A stretch of DNA of 64,000 nucleotides from Rhodoferax sp. BAB1 (GCF_013334205.1 NZ_CP054424.1:2128001-2192000); one strand, 5' to 3'; positions 51,042-60,739 are shown, numbered from the stretch's first letter. Numbers and translations are program-made. The notes: generated by a model not told the origin, from the letters alone.

Positions 51042-51364
51042 TCGTTGTCCAGGTGCGGGGGTGACATCCCCTCGGCCGGCTCACCGGTGTCGGGATCGAT
51101 CCAGTCGGCAATGCCCAGCTCGCTCTCGGCCTCCTGCAGGCTTTCACCCGGCTCGGGGGCTTCGAGATCCGCGGCGGCCTCCATATCGGCCTGCGCCTCC
51201 TCGAAACTGTCGTAGGGCCCGAATTCGCGCCCGCCGTCGGTCAGGCTCCAGTAATAGCCCCCGGGGCGCCTGAGCACCTGCCCCACCAGCACTTCCACGG
51301 TCTCGGGCACCGCCTTCATGCTGGGCGTCTCGTGGCTGCTGGCATCGGCTTTCTTGCGTGGCAT
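51038..51364 (-). CDS. Hypothetical acidic protein
   Basis: A 108-residue, strongly acidic protein. Start MPRKKADASSHETPSMK with AGGAAGG 8 bp upstream on the minus strand; ATG at 51364 preferred over an upstream start at 51478. Centre: VEVLVGQVLRRPGGYYWSL and DGGREFGPYDSFEEAQADME, which looks like a short beta-hairpin/helix domain; C-terminal tail rich in Glu and Asp (EAESELGIADWIDPDTGEP). No family recognised. The stop TGA lies inside a repeat arm. Confidence 0.65.
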   Translation of the reverse strand: MPRKKADASSHETPSMKAVPETVEVLVGQVLRRPGGYYWSLTDGGREFGPYDSFEEAQADMEAAADLEAPEPGESLQEAESELGIADWIDPDTGEPAEGMSPPHLDND

Positions 51365-51503
51365 GTCTGCACCTTCCTGCTGACCGGGAACCGGCATCGT
51401 GGCGGCCGGCCTGAACCAACTCCCTGACTCCATGCCGCAATGATGCACACAGCCGGCCACAACCGGCAAGCTGGTCATTCATCCACCTCCGCAGCACGGA
51501 CTT

Positions 51504-52151
51504 TCAGGTGCGGCTGGCCTGGCGATGCGCTTTCCAGCTGCCATAGATCACGACCAGGCCGGGGATCAGGATCATGGCCCAGATGATCTTGTCCAGGTTG
51601 GCCTTGACCCAGGGCAGGCTGCCCAGGAAATAACCCGCGGTGCAGATGCCCAGCACCCAGATGAAGGCACCCACGATGTTGTAGAGCGTGAACTTCACGC
51701 GGCTCATCTCGGCCACGCCGCCGACGAAGGGCACGAAGGTGCGCAGGAAGGGCATGAACCGCGCGACGATGATGGTGATGCCGCCGTAGGTTTCGTAGAA
51801 GTCGTGCGCGCGCTGGAAGGCGCGCTTGTTGAAAAAGCGCGAATCCTCCCACTGGAAGACCTTGGGGCCGAAGTAACGCCCGATGGAATAGTTGCACTGG
51901 TCCCCCAGGATGGCCGCCGCCAGCAGCACGACCACCGCCACCGGGTAGCTCAGCAGGCCGGCGCCGGCCAGGGCCCCCACCACGAAGAGCAGCGAGTCCC
52001 CCGGCAGGAAGGGCATGACCACGACGCCGGTCTCGACGAAGACGATGAGGAAGAGCAGCGCATAGACCCAGGCACCGTAGGCCTGCACGAAGGCCTCCAG
52101 GTGCTTGTCCACGTGGAGGATGAAGTCGAGCAGAAATGTGATGAGTTCCAT
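51504..52151 (-). CDS. DedA family membrane protein
   Basis: A 215-residue inner-membrane protein. Family motifs: FVETGVVVMPFLPGDSLLFVVGALA with the conserved acidic residues, ILGDQCNYSIGRYFGPKV, and the amphipathic RFMPFLRTFVPFVGGVAEM (conserved R-x3-P-x-R-T-x-P). DedA proteins are linked to membrane lipid recycling, including undecaprenyl phosphate or phospholipid flipping. Fits with the peptidoglycan gene context (amiC, murJ). Standalone gene, 63 bp after DUF808 on the same strand. Confidence 0.92.
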   Translation of the reverse strand: MELITFLLDFILHVDKHLEAFVQAYGAWVYALLFLIVFVETGVVVMPFLPGDSLLFVVGALAGAGLLSYPVAVVVLLAAAILGDQCNYSIGRYFGPKVFQWEDSRFFNKRAFQRAHDFYETYGGITIIVARFMPFLRTFVPFVGGVAEMSRVKFTLYNIVGAFIWVLGICTAGYFLGSLPWVKANLDKIIWAMILIPGLVVIYGSWKAHRQASRT

Positions 52152-52214
52152 GGGGCGTGATTATCCCTGCCCGCCTCCGGCTGCTTGCCCTGATCCCCGC
52201 ACGCTGCGTGGAAA

Positions 52215-53120
52215 TCAGCGGCGCAGGCGCTGCACCCCCATCACCACGGCCAGCACCAGCGCACCGGCCACCACACCCACCGCGGCGCCGGCCAAGGTGT
52301 TGATCACAGCCGCCAGCAGGCTGCCCCAGCCCGCGGCCCAGGCCTCGACCGCATGGGCCAGGGCCGGCCAGCCGTGCAGCAGGATGCCGCCGCCCACCAT
52401 GAACATGGCGGCCGTGCCCACGACCGACAGCGTCTTCATGAGCCAGGGCGCGGCCCGCAGCAGGCCCGTGCCCACGGCCTGCGCAAAACCCGAAGCCGAA
52501 CGCTGCAGGCGCAGGCCCAGGTCGTCGAGCTTGACGATGCCCGCCACCAGGCCATACACCCCCACCGTCATCAGCAGGGAGATGCCCACCAGCACACCCA
52601 CGCGCTGCATCAGCGAGGCCGCCGCCACCGTGCCCAGGGTGATGACCACGATCTCGGCCGAGAGGATGAAGTCGGTGCGCACCGCGCCCTTGATCTTCTC
52701 GCGTTCGAAGGCCACCAGGTCCACCGCCGGATCGGCCAGGGCCTGCAGCGTCTTCTGGTGTTCGGCTTCGTCCTCTTCGGGGCTGTGCAGCCACTTGTGC
52801 GCGAGTTTCTCGAAACCCTCGAAACAGAGGAAAGCCCCGCCCAGCATCAGCAGCGGCGTGATCAGCCAGGGCGCCAGCCAGCTGATCAGCAGGGCCGCAG
52901 GCACCAGGATGGCCTTGTTGATCATCGAGCCCCGAGCCACGGCCCAGACCACGGGCAGTTCGCGGTCGGCCTGCACCCCGGTGACCTGCTGGGCATTGAG
53001 CGCCAGGTCGTCGCCCAGCACGCCGGCGGTCTTGCGCGCGGCGACCTTGGTCATGGTGGCCACATCATCGAGGATGGTGGCGATGTCGTCGATCAGTGTT
53101 AACAGGGTGGTTCCGGCCAT
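52215..53120 (-). CDS. DUF808 (YedI-like) inner-membrane protein
   Basis: A 301-residue membrane protein. Signature start MAGTTLLTLIDDIATILDDVATMTKVAARKT, DDLALNAQQVTGVQADRELPVVW, LGGAFLCFEGFEKLAHK, and multiple TM segments; all are strong DUF808 features. Function not known. ATG 53120 with AGGAGT 9 bp upstream; a longer frame (53150) is not conserved. Divergent from mutL across 61 bp. Confidence 0.9.
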   Translation of the reverse strand: MAGTTLLTLIDDIATILDDVATMTKVAARKTAGVLGDDLALNAQQVTGVQADRELPVVWAVARGSMINKAILVPAALLISWLAPWLITPLLMLGGAFLCFEGFEKLAHKWLHSPEEDEAEHQKTLQALADPAVDLVAFEREKIKGAVRTDFILSAEIVVITLGTVAAASLMQRVGVLVGISLLMTVGVYGLVAGIVKLDDLGLRLQRSASGFAQAVGTGLLRAAPWLMKTLSVVGTAAMFMVGGGILLHGWPALAHAVEAWAAGWGSLLAAVINTLAGAAVGVVAGALVLAVVMGVQRLRR

Positions 53121-53181
53121 GGGTGTGTACTCCTGGCCGGCATCGTACAAGACGCCGGCAGTGGCAGCCTAAAATGCCCTG

Positions 53182-55071
53182 GTGAACGCCGTCCTCTCCC
53201 CCGCCCCGCGCCGCCCCATCCGTGAACTGCCGGATGAGCTGATCAGCCAGATCGCCGCCGGCGAGGTCGTGGAGCGCCCCGCCTCGGTGGTGCGCGAACT
53301 GGTGGACAACGCGCTGGACGCCGGCGCCACCCAGATCACCCTGCGCCTGCTGGCCGGCGGCGTGCGCCTGATCGCGGTGGAAGACAACGGCATCGGCATC
53401 CCGCGCGACGAGCTGCCCATCGCCCTGAAACGCCACGCCACCAGCAAGATCGCCAGCCTGCACGACCTGGAGTCCGTTGGCACCATGGGGTTTCGCGGCG
53501 AGGCCCTGGCCGCCATCAACTCCATCGCCGATTGCGCCATCCTCTCGCGCGTGGCCGAGCAGTCCAGCGCCTTCCTGCTGGACGGCCGCACCGGCGAGAT
53601 CCGGCCCGTGGCGCGCAGCGCCGGCACCACGGTGGAAGTGAAGGAGCTGTTCTTCAGCACACCGGCACGCCGCAAGTTCCTCAAGACCGATGCCACCGAA
53701 CTGGCGCACTGCATCGAATCCGTGCGCCGCCATGCCCTGGCCCGGCCTGACGTGGGTTTTGCCATCTGGCACGAGGGCAAGCTGGTGGAGCAGTGGCGCG
53801 TGTGCAGCGGCGCCGACGCGCAGAACCAGCGCCTGGCCGACGTGCTGGGCGAGGATTTCATCACCGAGTCGGTGGCCGTGGATTTCCAGACGGCCGCCGC
53901 ACCGGGTGCGTACCACGGCATCCGCGTCCGGGGCCGCGCCGGCATTCCGGACGCCGCCCGCGCGCGCGCCGACCACCAGTTCTGCTACGTCAACGGCCGT
54001 TACGTGCGCGACAAGGTGCTCACGCACGCCGCGCGCAGCGCTTATGAGGACGTGCTGCACGGCCACAAGCAGCCGGTCTACGCGCTGTACATCGAGATCG
54101 ATCCGGCGCGCGTGGACGTCAACGTGCACCCCACCAAGATCGAGGTGCGCTTCCGCGACAGCCGCGAGGTGCACCAGGCCGTGCGCCACGCCGTGGAAAA
54201 CGCCCTGGCCGCGCCGCGCGCGCAGGCCGCCGTGCACGGCGGTTCTGCGGTGCCGGCCCACCTGGCCGACATCGCACGCCCCGTCGCGTCCTCCCCCTGG
54301 GCGCAGCCCGCTATCAATTTCGGAGCGGCCAGCACCTCGGATCGCGGCCATGAAGTGCACGACCTGGCCGCACTGTGGCAGCCCGCATCCACGGCAACGC
54401 CCGCACCAACGGCCTGGGCCGTGCGCGAGCCCGGCTCGGCGGCCCTGGCCGAGGCCAGGCCTCAGCCCGCCGAAGCGACGCCCGCGGCCTGGCCCCTGGG
54501 CCGCGCCCTGGCGCAGTTGCAGGGCGTCTACATCCTGGCCGAGAATGCCCAGGGCCTGGTCGTGGTGGACATGCACGCCGCGCACGAACGCATCGTCTAC
54601 GAACGGCTCAAGAACCAGCTCGACCTGCAGGCCATTTCCAGCCAGCCCCTGCTGATTCCCGCCACCTTCCCTGCCACACCGCAGGAAGTGGCCACGGCCG
54701 AGGCCCACGCTGCCACGCTGTCGACCCTGGGCCTGGAGATCAGCTCCTTCTCGCCCAAGACCCTGGCCGTGCGCGCCGTGCCGTCCACTCTGGCCCAGGG
54801 TGATGCCGTGGAACTGGCGCGCAGCGTGCTGGCCGAGCTGGGCCAGCACGAAGCCAGCACCGTGATCCAGCGCGCCCGCAACGAACTGCTGGGCACCATG
54901 GCCTGCCACGGCGCCGTGCGCGCCAACCGCAAACTCACGCTGGAAGAGATGAACGCGCTGTTGCGCGACATGGAGCAGACCGAACGCTCCGACCAGTGCA
55001 ACCACGGCCGCCCGACCTGGCGGCAGGTCACGCTGAAGGATCTGGACGCGCTGTTTTTGCGCGGGCGTTGA
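53182..55071 (+). CDS. mutL: DNA mismatch repair protein MutL (endonuclease type)
   Basis: A 629-residue MutL; GTG start 53182. N-terminal GHKL ATPase: IAAGEVVERPASVVRELVDNALDAGA, VEDNGIGIPRDEL, and GFRGEALAAINSIA. Long Ala/Pro linker 350-450. C-terminal dimerisation domain: DMHAAHERIVYE at 463-474 matches DQHA(X)2E(X)4E with Met for Gln; also MACHGAVRANRKL and DQCNHGRPTW (604-613). Such motifs mark a metal-dependent nicking endonuclease, in keeping with the lack of MutH in most betaproteobacteria; E. coli MutL lacks them. Between DUF808 (divergent) and the rhodanese gene. Confidence 0.95.
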   Translation: MNAVLSPAPRRPIRELPDELISQIAAGEVVERPASVVRELVDNALDAGATQITLRLLAGGVRLIAVEDNGIGIPRDELPIALKRHATSKIASLHDLESVGTMGFRGEALAAINSIADCAILSRVAEQSSAFLLDGRTGEIRPVARSAGTTVEVKELFFSTPARRKFLKTDATELAHCIESVRRHALARPDVGFAIWHEGKLVEQWRVCSGADAQNQRLADVLGEDFITESVAVDFQTAAAPGAYHGIRVRGRAGIPDAARARADHQFCYVNGRYVRDKVLTHAARSAYEDVLHGHKQPVYALYIEIDPARVDVNVHPTKIEVRFRDSREVHQAVRHAVENALAAPRAQAAVHGGSAVPAHLADIARPVASSPWAQPAINFGAASTSDRGHEVHDLAALWQPASTATPAPTAWAVREPGSAALAEARPQPAEATPAAWPLGRALAQLQGVYILAENAQGLVVVDMHAAHERIVYERLKNQLDLQAISSQPLLIPATFPATPQEVATAEAHAATLSTLGLEISSFSPKTLAVRAVPSTLAQGDAVELARSVLAELGQHEASTVIQRARNELLGTMACHGAVRANRKLTLEEMNALLRDMEQTERSDQCNHGRPTWRQVTLKDLDALFLRGR

Positions 55072-55144
55072 AGTCCGGTCCGTGGCCCGGAAGTGAACTG
55101 GCCTTGCCCCTGAATCCATCCGCAGTCGACAGCCGGGTTCAGGC

Positions 55145-55609
55145 TCAGGCCGGCCGCCGCTGCTCCAGTCGCACGCGGCTGGCCAGCAGTGCATCGGCCG
55201 CATCGATGTCCACCGCCTGGCCGCTGCGGTCCACCAGCGGCTGCTCGTAGTCGTTCCAGCCGCGCACGCCGGTCTTGAGCGAAACCACCTTGCTGAACCC
55301 CATGCGCTGCATCGTGTGGGCGGCCAGCACGCTGCGGTTGCCCGAGCGACAGATCACCACGATCTCGCGTTCGCGCCCGCCGGCCAGTTCGGGCACGGTG
55401 TCGTCGTAGTCCCAGTCGCAGGCCGATTCCAGGATGCCGCGCGGCACGTGGATGGCGCCGGCAATGTGCGCGGCATCAAATTCCGCCGGTTCGCGGATGT
55501 CGAGCAGCAGCGGTGGCGTGGGCTGGCGAAGCTGCTCCGCCAGGTCCCAGGGCATGATTTCACGAACCTCGGTGAGGCATTCGGCAAGCAGGTCGGCGTA
55601 GTGTTTCAT
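55145..55609 (-). CDS. Rhodanese-like domain protein
   Basis: A 154-residue single-domain rhodanese. Motifs: PPLLLDIREPAEFDAAHIAGAIHVPRGILES, and the active-site loop VICRSGNRSVLAAHTMQRMG with nucleophile Cys87; then LKTGVRGWNDYEQPLV. The six-residue CRSGNRS loop is the length of sulfurtransferases rather than Cdc25 phosphatases. Substrate unknown. ATG 55609. Monocistronic on the minus strand, between mutL and HIT. Confidence 0.9.
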   Translation of the reverse strand: MKHYADLLAECLTEVREIMPWDLAEQLRQPTPPLLLDIREPAEFDAAHIAGAIHVPRGILESACDWDYDDTVPELAGGREREIVVICRSGNRSVLAAHTMQRMGFSKVVSLKTGVRGWNDYEQPLVDRSGQAVDIDAADALLASRVRLEQRRPA

Positions 55610-55707
55610 GGCAGCGGCGCAGGGCAGAGGCCTTGCATCCTAGCCCGCCCCCGTGCCGGCCGCCATAGCCCGAACGGGTGATGCCCGCCGGGCCAGCCTG
55701 CGGGCAC

Positions 55708-56112
55708 TCAGAGCCGGATGCGGGCGGCGTACTCCCGCAGCTTCTCCAGCCCCGGCTCCTTGCGCGGCCAGACCAGGTCGGCCCCGTCACCCGCGTAGCG
55801 CGGCAGCACATGGATGTGCACATGGGGCACGGTCTGCCAGCCCGCCGGTTTGTTGGTCTGCAGCAGGGTCATGCCCTCGGGCTCGAAGGCCGCCTGCACC
55901 GCCTTGGCCACACGCGTGGCGATAGCAAACAGATGCGCGGCCTCGGCCTCCTCCAGCTCCATCACGGTCTCGACCTGGCGTTTTGTCGCCACCAGCACAT
56001 GGCCGGGGTTGACCTGGCCGGCGTCCATGAAGGCGATGACCTGTGTGTCCTCGTAGACGAAAACGGCCGGGATCTCGCGGCGGATGATGCGGGTGAAGAC
56101 GCTGTCGGTCAT
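55708..56112 (-). CDS. HIT family hydrolase
   Basis: A 134-residue histidine-triad protein, HinT/Fhit-like hydrolase of nucleoside phosphoramidates or dinucleotide polyphosphates. Motif residues: IIRREIPAVFVYEDTQVIAFMD at the start, NPGHVLVATKR, and the triad HVHIHVLPR. ATG 56112 chosen; five earlier codons in frame to 56127 give no family match. Divergent from the alpha/beta-hydrolase lipoprotein. Confidence 0.92.
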   Translation of the reverse strand: MTDSVFTRIIRREIPAVFVYEDTQVIAFMDAGQVNPGHVLVATKRQVETVMELEEAEAAHLFAIATRVAKAVQAAFEPEGMTLLQTNKPAGWQTVPHVHIHVLPRYAGDGADLVWPRKEPGLEKLREYAARIRL

Positions 56113-56208
56113 GGCGGGTCTCGGCAATGGCGGGATGGGCGGCAGGATTCAGGGGTCTTGTGCGGGCTGCCCTGAACTTTCCGGCCACCCGGCGCATCAT
56201 AGAACCCC

Positions 56209-57048
56209 ATGAAACGCTGGTTCCTCCTGCTGCTCGCCCTGCTCACCGCCTTTGCCCTGGTCACGGGCTGCGCCACCCTCGACGAAAAACAGCGCGGCTG
56301 GATCTTCCAGCCTTCGGACCGCAGCTGGTGGCGCGGCGACGAAGCCGCCCAGGGCATGAGCGATGTCTGGATAGCCTTCAACTCGCAGGAAACCGGCCAG
56401 CCCGTCAAGCTGCACGGTCTGTGGCTGGCGCACCCCAAGCCCCATGCCCCGGTGCTGCTCTACCTGCACGGCGCGCGCTTCAACGTGGTGGGCTCGGCCT
56501 TCCGCGCGCGGCGCATGCAGGAGCTGGGCTTCTCGGTGCTGGCAGTGGACTACCGGGGTTTCGGCAAGAGCTCGCAGGAACTGCCCTCGGAGACCATGGC
56601 CTACGAGGATGCCCGCGCCGCCTGGGACTGGCTGGGCCGGCAATACCCCGGCCGGCCGCGCTACATCTTCGGCCACTCCCTGGGTGGCGCCATCGCCATC
56701 GAACTGGCCGCGCAGGTCGAAGACGAGGTCGGCACCCTGGTCGAAGGCACCTTCACCTCGATTCCCGATGTGGTCAGCAGCTTCAAGTGGGGCTGGCTGC
56801 CCGTGGGCCCGCTGATCACCCAGCGCTTCGAGGCCGTCAAGCGCGTGCCCGACGTCGGCTCCCCCCTGCTGGTGGTGCACGGCGCCAACGACAAGCTCAT
56901 CCCGCCCGAACTGGGCCGCAAGCTCTTTGACGCCGCCACGGGCCGCAAGGCCTTTGTGCTGGTCGAGGGCGGCTCGCACCACAACACCAACTCGGTGGGA
57001 CAGGCGCAGTACCGGGTGGCGCTGAACGAGCTGTTCGGTTTGCGCTGA
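56209..57048 (+). CDS. Alpha/beta-hydrolase lipoprotein
   Basis: A 279-residue protein. Signal and lipobox FALVTGCATLDEKQRG with Cys21. Alpha/beta-hydrolase core from residue 70: LYLHGARFNVVGSAFRARRMQ, LAVDYRGFGKS, nucleophile elbow YIFGHSLGGAIAIELA with Ser at GHSLG, catalytic acid after VVHGANDKLIP, and His in EGGSHHNT. Similar bacterial proteins, including YfhR-like, are uncharacterised esterases or peptidases anchored to the membrane. Co-directional with the Bcr-type MFS gene after 79 bp. Confidence 0.85.
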   Translation: MKRWFLLLLALLTAFALVTGCATLDEKQRGWIFQPSDRSWWRGDEAAQGMSDVWIAFNSQETGQPVKLHGLWLAHPKPHAPVLLYLHGARFNVVGSAFRARRMQELGFSVLAVDYRGFGKSSQELPSETMAYEDARAAWDWLGRQYPGRPRYIFGHSLGGAIAIELAAQVEDEVGTLVEGTFTSIPDVVSSFKWGWLPVGPLITQRFEAVKRVPDVGSPLLVVHGANDKLIPPELGRKLFDAATGRKAFVLVEGGSHHNTNSVGQAQYRVALNELFGLR

Positions 57049-57127
57049 CCGACGGCAACGCCGACGGCCTGCTGCAAGGCCGTCACGCGAACTCAGGGTA
57101 TGCCCTGATCTGGTAGTCTCGGGGGCG

Positions 57128-58351
57128 ATGTCCCTCCCGTCTCCTGCGGCTCCCGCAACCGCCATGTCCCCCGCCCTGATCGTGCTTTTCCTGTCCCTGC
57201 TGCTGGGCCTGCAACCGATCACCACCGACCTGTACCTCCCTGCCCTGCCTGCGCTGACCGAAGGGTTCGGCGCGACGCTGCCGCAGGCGCAGCTCACGCT
57301 CACCGCCCTGCTGCTGGCCTTCGGCCTTTCGCAGCTGGTCTGGGGCCCGATCTCGGACCGTTACGGGCGCCGGCCCGTCCTGCTCTGGGGCCTGCTGGCC
57401 TATGTGCTGGCCTCGGTGGTCAGCACGCTGGCGCCCACCATGGAGCTGCTGATCGCCGCGCGTGTGCTGCAGGGTGCGGCCATGGGCGCGGGCGTGATGT
57501 GCGCGCGCGCCATCGTGCGCGACCTGTACAAACCCGTGGAAGGAGCGCGCATGATGTCCAAGGGCCTGACCGGCCTGGGCGTGATCGCCTGCCTCAGCGG
57601 GCCGCTGGGCGGCCTGCTGTCGGGCTGGATCGGCTGGCGCTTCGCCCTGCTGGCGCTGGCCGTGTTCGGCGCGGCCACGCTGGCGCTGGTGCTATGGCGC
57701 TTCGAGGAGACCATCCCGCAGAAGAACCCGCAGGCGCTGCAGCCCGCCAACCTGCTGCAGACCTGGGGCGGCATCGTGCGCCACCCGACCTTCTGGGCCT
57801 GGTCGGCGCTGTCGGCCGCCTCCTATGGCGGCCTGTTCACGGTGCTGGCCTCCTCGTCCTTCGTCTTCATCGACGTTCTCGGTGTCTCGCGGCCGGCTTA
57901 TGGTTTCATCATGAGCTCCGTGTCCCTCACCTACATCCTCGGCACCCTGGCCTGCCGCCGCCTGCTGCCGCGCTTCGGCGTACGGCGTACGGTGGCGCTG
58001 GCCGCGGGCTTCACGCTGGCCGGCGGTACGCTCATGGGTCTCTTTGCGCTGGCCGGCCTGCACAACGGCTGGACCATCATGGGGCCCTTCTACCTCTTCA
58101 TGCTCGCGCACGGCGTGCACCAGCCCTGCAGCCAGAGCGGCGCCGTGGGCCCCTTCCCCTACGCGGCCGGCGCGGCTTCGGCGCTCAACGGTTTCCTCAT
58201 GGCCCTCGGGTCCTTCATCGTCGGCAGCGTGCTGGGCGAGATCATGGACGGCACGGCGCGCCCGCTGATGTACGGCGTGTGGTTCTGGAGCGTGATGATC
58301 GCGCTCACCGCCTGGACCCTGGTGCAAAAGCATGGCAAGTCCGAGCACTGA
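57128..58351 (+). CDS. Bcr/CflA family MFS efflux transporter
   Basis: A 407-residue, 12-TM drug/small-molecule exporter. TM1-loop [15 protein letters not shown] and [13 protein letters not shown] are Bcr/CflA marks; loop 2-3 is [19 protein letters not shown]4-5 region has [23 protein letters not shown]. Homologues give bicyclomycin and sulfonamide/cysteine export in E. coli; substrate here unknown. Its 3' end overlaps the miaA ATG frame by 20 bp. Confidence 0.9.
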   Translation: MSLPSPAAPATAMSPALIVLFLSLLLGLQPITTDLYLPALPALTEGFGATLPQAQLTLTALLLAFGLSQLVWGPISDRYGRRPVLLWGLLAYVLASVVSTLAPTMELLIAARVLQGAAMGAGVMCARAIVRDLYKPVEGARMMSKGLTGLGVIACLSGPLGGLLSGWIGWRFALLALAVFGAATLALVLWRFEETIPQKNPQALQPANLLQTWGGIVRHPTFWAWSALSAASYGGLFTVLASSSFVFIDVLGVSRPAYGFIMSSVSLTYILGTLACRRLLPRFGVRRTVALAAGFTLAGGTLMGLFALAGLHNGWTIMGPFYLFMLAHGVHQPCSQSGAVGPFPYAAGAASALNGFLMALGSFIVGSVLGEIMDGTARPLMYGVWFWSVMIALTAWTLVQKHGKSEH

Positions 58352-59408
58352 CCCGAAAGCCGCGCTGAGCGCCGCCGGGTCGCCCCAAGGCGCGACGGCC
58401 CCCTCGGGGGGCAGCGCAGCACACGAAGTGCCAAGCGTGGGGGCCATTCTTGCCCTGGCTGGCCCCACCGCCAGTGGCAAGACTGCGGCCGCGCTGGCCA
58501 TCGCGGCCGAACTGCCGGTGGAGATCATCAGCGTCGATTCGGCCCTGGTCTACCGCGGCATGGACGTGGGCACGGCCAAACCCAGCGCAGCCGAACTGGC
58601 CACGGTGCCACACCACCTGATCGACATCCGCGACCCGCTGCAGGCCTACAGCGCGGCCGAGTTCGTGGCGGATGCCACGCAGCTCATCCACGCCATCCAC
58701 GCGCGCGGCCGGCACCCCCTGCTGGTGGGCGGCACCATGCTCTACTTCAAGGCCCTGTTCGACGGTATCGACGACATGCCCAGGGCCGATGCGCAGGTGC
58801 GCGAACAGATCGAGGCCGAAGCCCAAGACAAAGGCTGGCCGGCCCTGCATGCCGAACTGATGCGGGTGGACCCGCTCACGGCCGCGCGCCTGGCGCCTGG
58901 CGACTCGCAGCGCATCCAGCGCGCGCTGGAGGTGTACCGCGTCTCGGGCCAGGCCCTGTCGTCTTTCCACACACGCGGGGATGCCACCCAACCCTCGGCC
59001 ATGGCACAAGCCATCACGCTGATCTCGCTGGAGCCGGCCGACCGCGCCTGGCTGCACGCGCGCATCGCGCAGCGTTTCGACGCCATGCTGGCCGCCGGCC
59101 TGCTGGACGAAGTGCAGCGCCTGCGCGCGCGCGGCGACCTGCACGCCGAGCTGCCCTCCATGCGCTGCGTGGGTTATCGCCAGGCCTGGGACTATCTGGA
59201 GGCGCACGAAGTGCGCGGACTGGACGGCAGCTTCCCCCTGAGCGAGTTGCGCGAGCGCGGCATCGCCGCCACGCGCCAGCTGGCCAAGCGCCAGATCACC
59301 TGGCTGCGTTCCATGCCGCAGCGCCGTGTGGTGGCCTGCGACGCGCCCGACGCTCTGCAACAAGTGTTGCAAATCGCGCGTGACTGGGCCGCCACAAGGG
59401 CCGCCTAG
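58332..59408 (+). CDS. miaA: tRNA dimethylallyltransferase
   Basis: Transfers a dimethylallyl group to A37 of tRNAs reading UNN codons. Core: [20 protein letters not shown] (P-loop), [70 protein letters not shown] and [11 protein letters not shown]. The ATG 58332 frame adds about 37 residues ([15 protein letters not shown]...), most of them coded by a family-A repeat (58371-58444), and overlaps the MFS stop. GTGs at 58428 or 58437 would begin near the conserved core and are alternatives. Product 358 aa from ATG. Confidence 0.93.
   Translation: MASPSTDPKAALSAAGSPQGATAPSGGSAAHEVPSVGAILALAGPTASGKTAAALAIAAELPVEIISVDSALVYRGMDVGTAKPSAAELATVPHHLIDIRDPLQAYSAAEFVADATQLIHAIHARGRHPLLVGGTMLYFKALFDGIDDMPRADAQVREQIEAEAQDKGWPALHAELMRVDPLTAARLAPGDSQRIQRALEVYRVSGQALSSFHTRGDATQPSAMAQAITLISLEPADRAWLHARIAQRFDAMLAAGLLDEVQRLRARGDLHAELPSMRCVGYRQAWDYLEAHEVRGLDGSFPLSELRERGIAATRQLAKRQITWLRSMPQRRVVACDAPDALQQVLQIARDWAATRAA
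58371..58444. repeat. Dispersed repeat, family A copy 2, inside the miaA frame
   Basis: Reverse-complement match to 37769-37846: gccgccggg, cgccccaagg, cggccccctcggggggca and cgtgggggcc. Here it lies between the MFS stop and the conserved miaA core and supplies possible GTG starts. Confidence 0.7.
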
Positions 59409-59481
59409 ACCCCGGTAATTCGTTACCATGGCCCCACGCAACCGGGCCAATATCGCGCAGACCTCCGGAGGAACGCAGCAC

Positions 59482-60684
59482 ATGGACATGAACAGACGCT
59501 TGCTATTGGGCACCGCCGGCGCCCTGACCTTGTCGGCCTGCAGCACGCAGCAGATGGTGACCCTCGCCACGTCCAGAAACCCGGAATCGGCCCTGCGCAA
59601 CATGGCACAAAGCCGGGTCAACTCCTATGTCTACAACCCGCAGCTTGCCGTGGCCGACCTGCGCCGCATCAAGACCGAATACAACCGGCTCATGGGCAAT
59701 CTGCAGAAGGAAAGCGGCGAGCAGTGGGGCCAGCGCGAAGCGGGCACCCTGCCCAGCCGCACGCGTTATGTGAAATACACGGAGAACTACAGGAACCGGG
59801 TCGTGGTCGATTACGACGCCGGCACCATCCTGATCGAGCACCTGGAAGACGACGCCGTGCGCGACAAGCTGCGCCGCGCCACCGTCGTGGCCCTGCTCAC
59901 GCCCGGCGATCCCGGCGCCGTCGACCTGTTCTCGGACAAGGAGATCACGCTCGACGGCCAGCCCTATCTGCAGGACCTGGTGGTGGACCAGAACAACGTT
60001 GTCCTCAAGACGCGCGAGGACGTGGAACGTTACGCGGACTACCTGGTCAGCAACCGCCTGCAGCAGCGCAGCATCGACGTCAAGGGCCAGCCCAGGACGG
60101 TGTTCTACGTGCAGATGGCCATGGTCAATGCCGCCATCGACAAGCGCGCACTGCAGTACGCCAGCCTGGTGCGCCAGAACTCGGACAAGACCCGGGTCAG
60201 CCGCAGCCTGGTCTACGCCATCATCCGCATCGAGAGCGCCTTCAACCCCTACGCGGTCTCCAGCGCCCCGGCCTACGGCCTGATGCAGCTCGTACCCACC
60301 AGCGGCGGGCGCGAGGCCTACCGCAAGTCGCGCGGCGAGGACGTGATCCCCAGCAAGGAATTCCTCTTCACCCCTGCCAACAACATCGAGTTCGGCACCG
60401 CCTACCTGGGCGTGCTGCTTTTTGATAGCCCGCTGCGCGAGATCCGCGACCCGGTCTCGCGCGAATACTGCGCCATCGCCGCCTACAACACCGGCCCCAG
60501 CAATGTGTACCGCGCCTTCAGCAACAAGAACGGGCGGGCGCGCCAGGACGAGGCGCTGGACGCCATCAACGCCCAACGGCCGGACGCGGTCTACAACGCC
60601 CTGCGCGGCAAGCTGCCTTACGCGGAGACCCGCGGCTACATCGCCAATGCGGTGCAGGCCAAGAAACGCTACGCGATGATGTAG
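59482..60684 (+). CDS. Murein lytic transglycosylase (MltC-like lipoprotein)
   Basis: A 400-residue lipoprotein. Signal LLLGTAGALTLSACSTQQM with lipobox LSAC. Residues 45-210 correspond to DUF3393, the MltC N-terminal domain (PQLAVADLRRIKTEYNRL, YVKYTENYRNRVVVDYDAGT). SLT domain from about 235: YAIIRIESAFNPYAVSSAPAYGLMQLVPTSGGRE with the catalytic Glu, and YCAIAAYNTGPSNVYR. Makes 1,6-anhydro muropeptides at the outer membrane. Start: ATG 59482 preceded by GGAGG; another ATG at 59488. About 70 bp after miaA. Confidence 0.93.
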   Translation: MDMNRRLLLGTAGALTLSACSTQQMVTLATSRNPESALRNMAQSRVNSYVYNPQLAVADLRRIKTEYNRLMGNLQKESGEQWGQREAGTLPSRTRYVKYTENYRNRVVVDYDAGTILIEHLEDDAVRDKLRRATVVALLTPGDPGAVDLFSDKEITLDGQPYLQDLVVDQNNVVLKTREDVERYADYLVSNRLQQRSIDVKGQPRTVFYVQMAMVNAAIDKRALQYASLVRQNSDKTRVSRSLVYAIIRIESAFNPYAVSSAPAYGLMQLVPTSGGREAYRKSRGEDVIPSKEFLFTPANNIEFGTAYLGVLLFDSPLREIRDPVSREYCAIAAYNTGPSNVYRAFSNKNGRARQDEALDAINAQRPDAVYNALRGKLPYAETRGYIANAVQAKKRYAMM

Positions 60685-60739
60685 TCCGGGCCGTGCCCGG
60701 CACTGGAGGTGCAGCACAGCATGGCTGTTGCCACGACAG

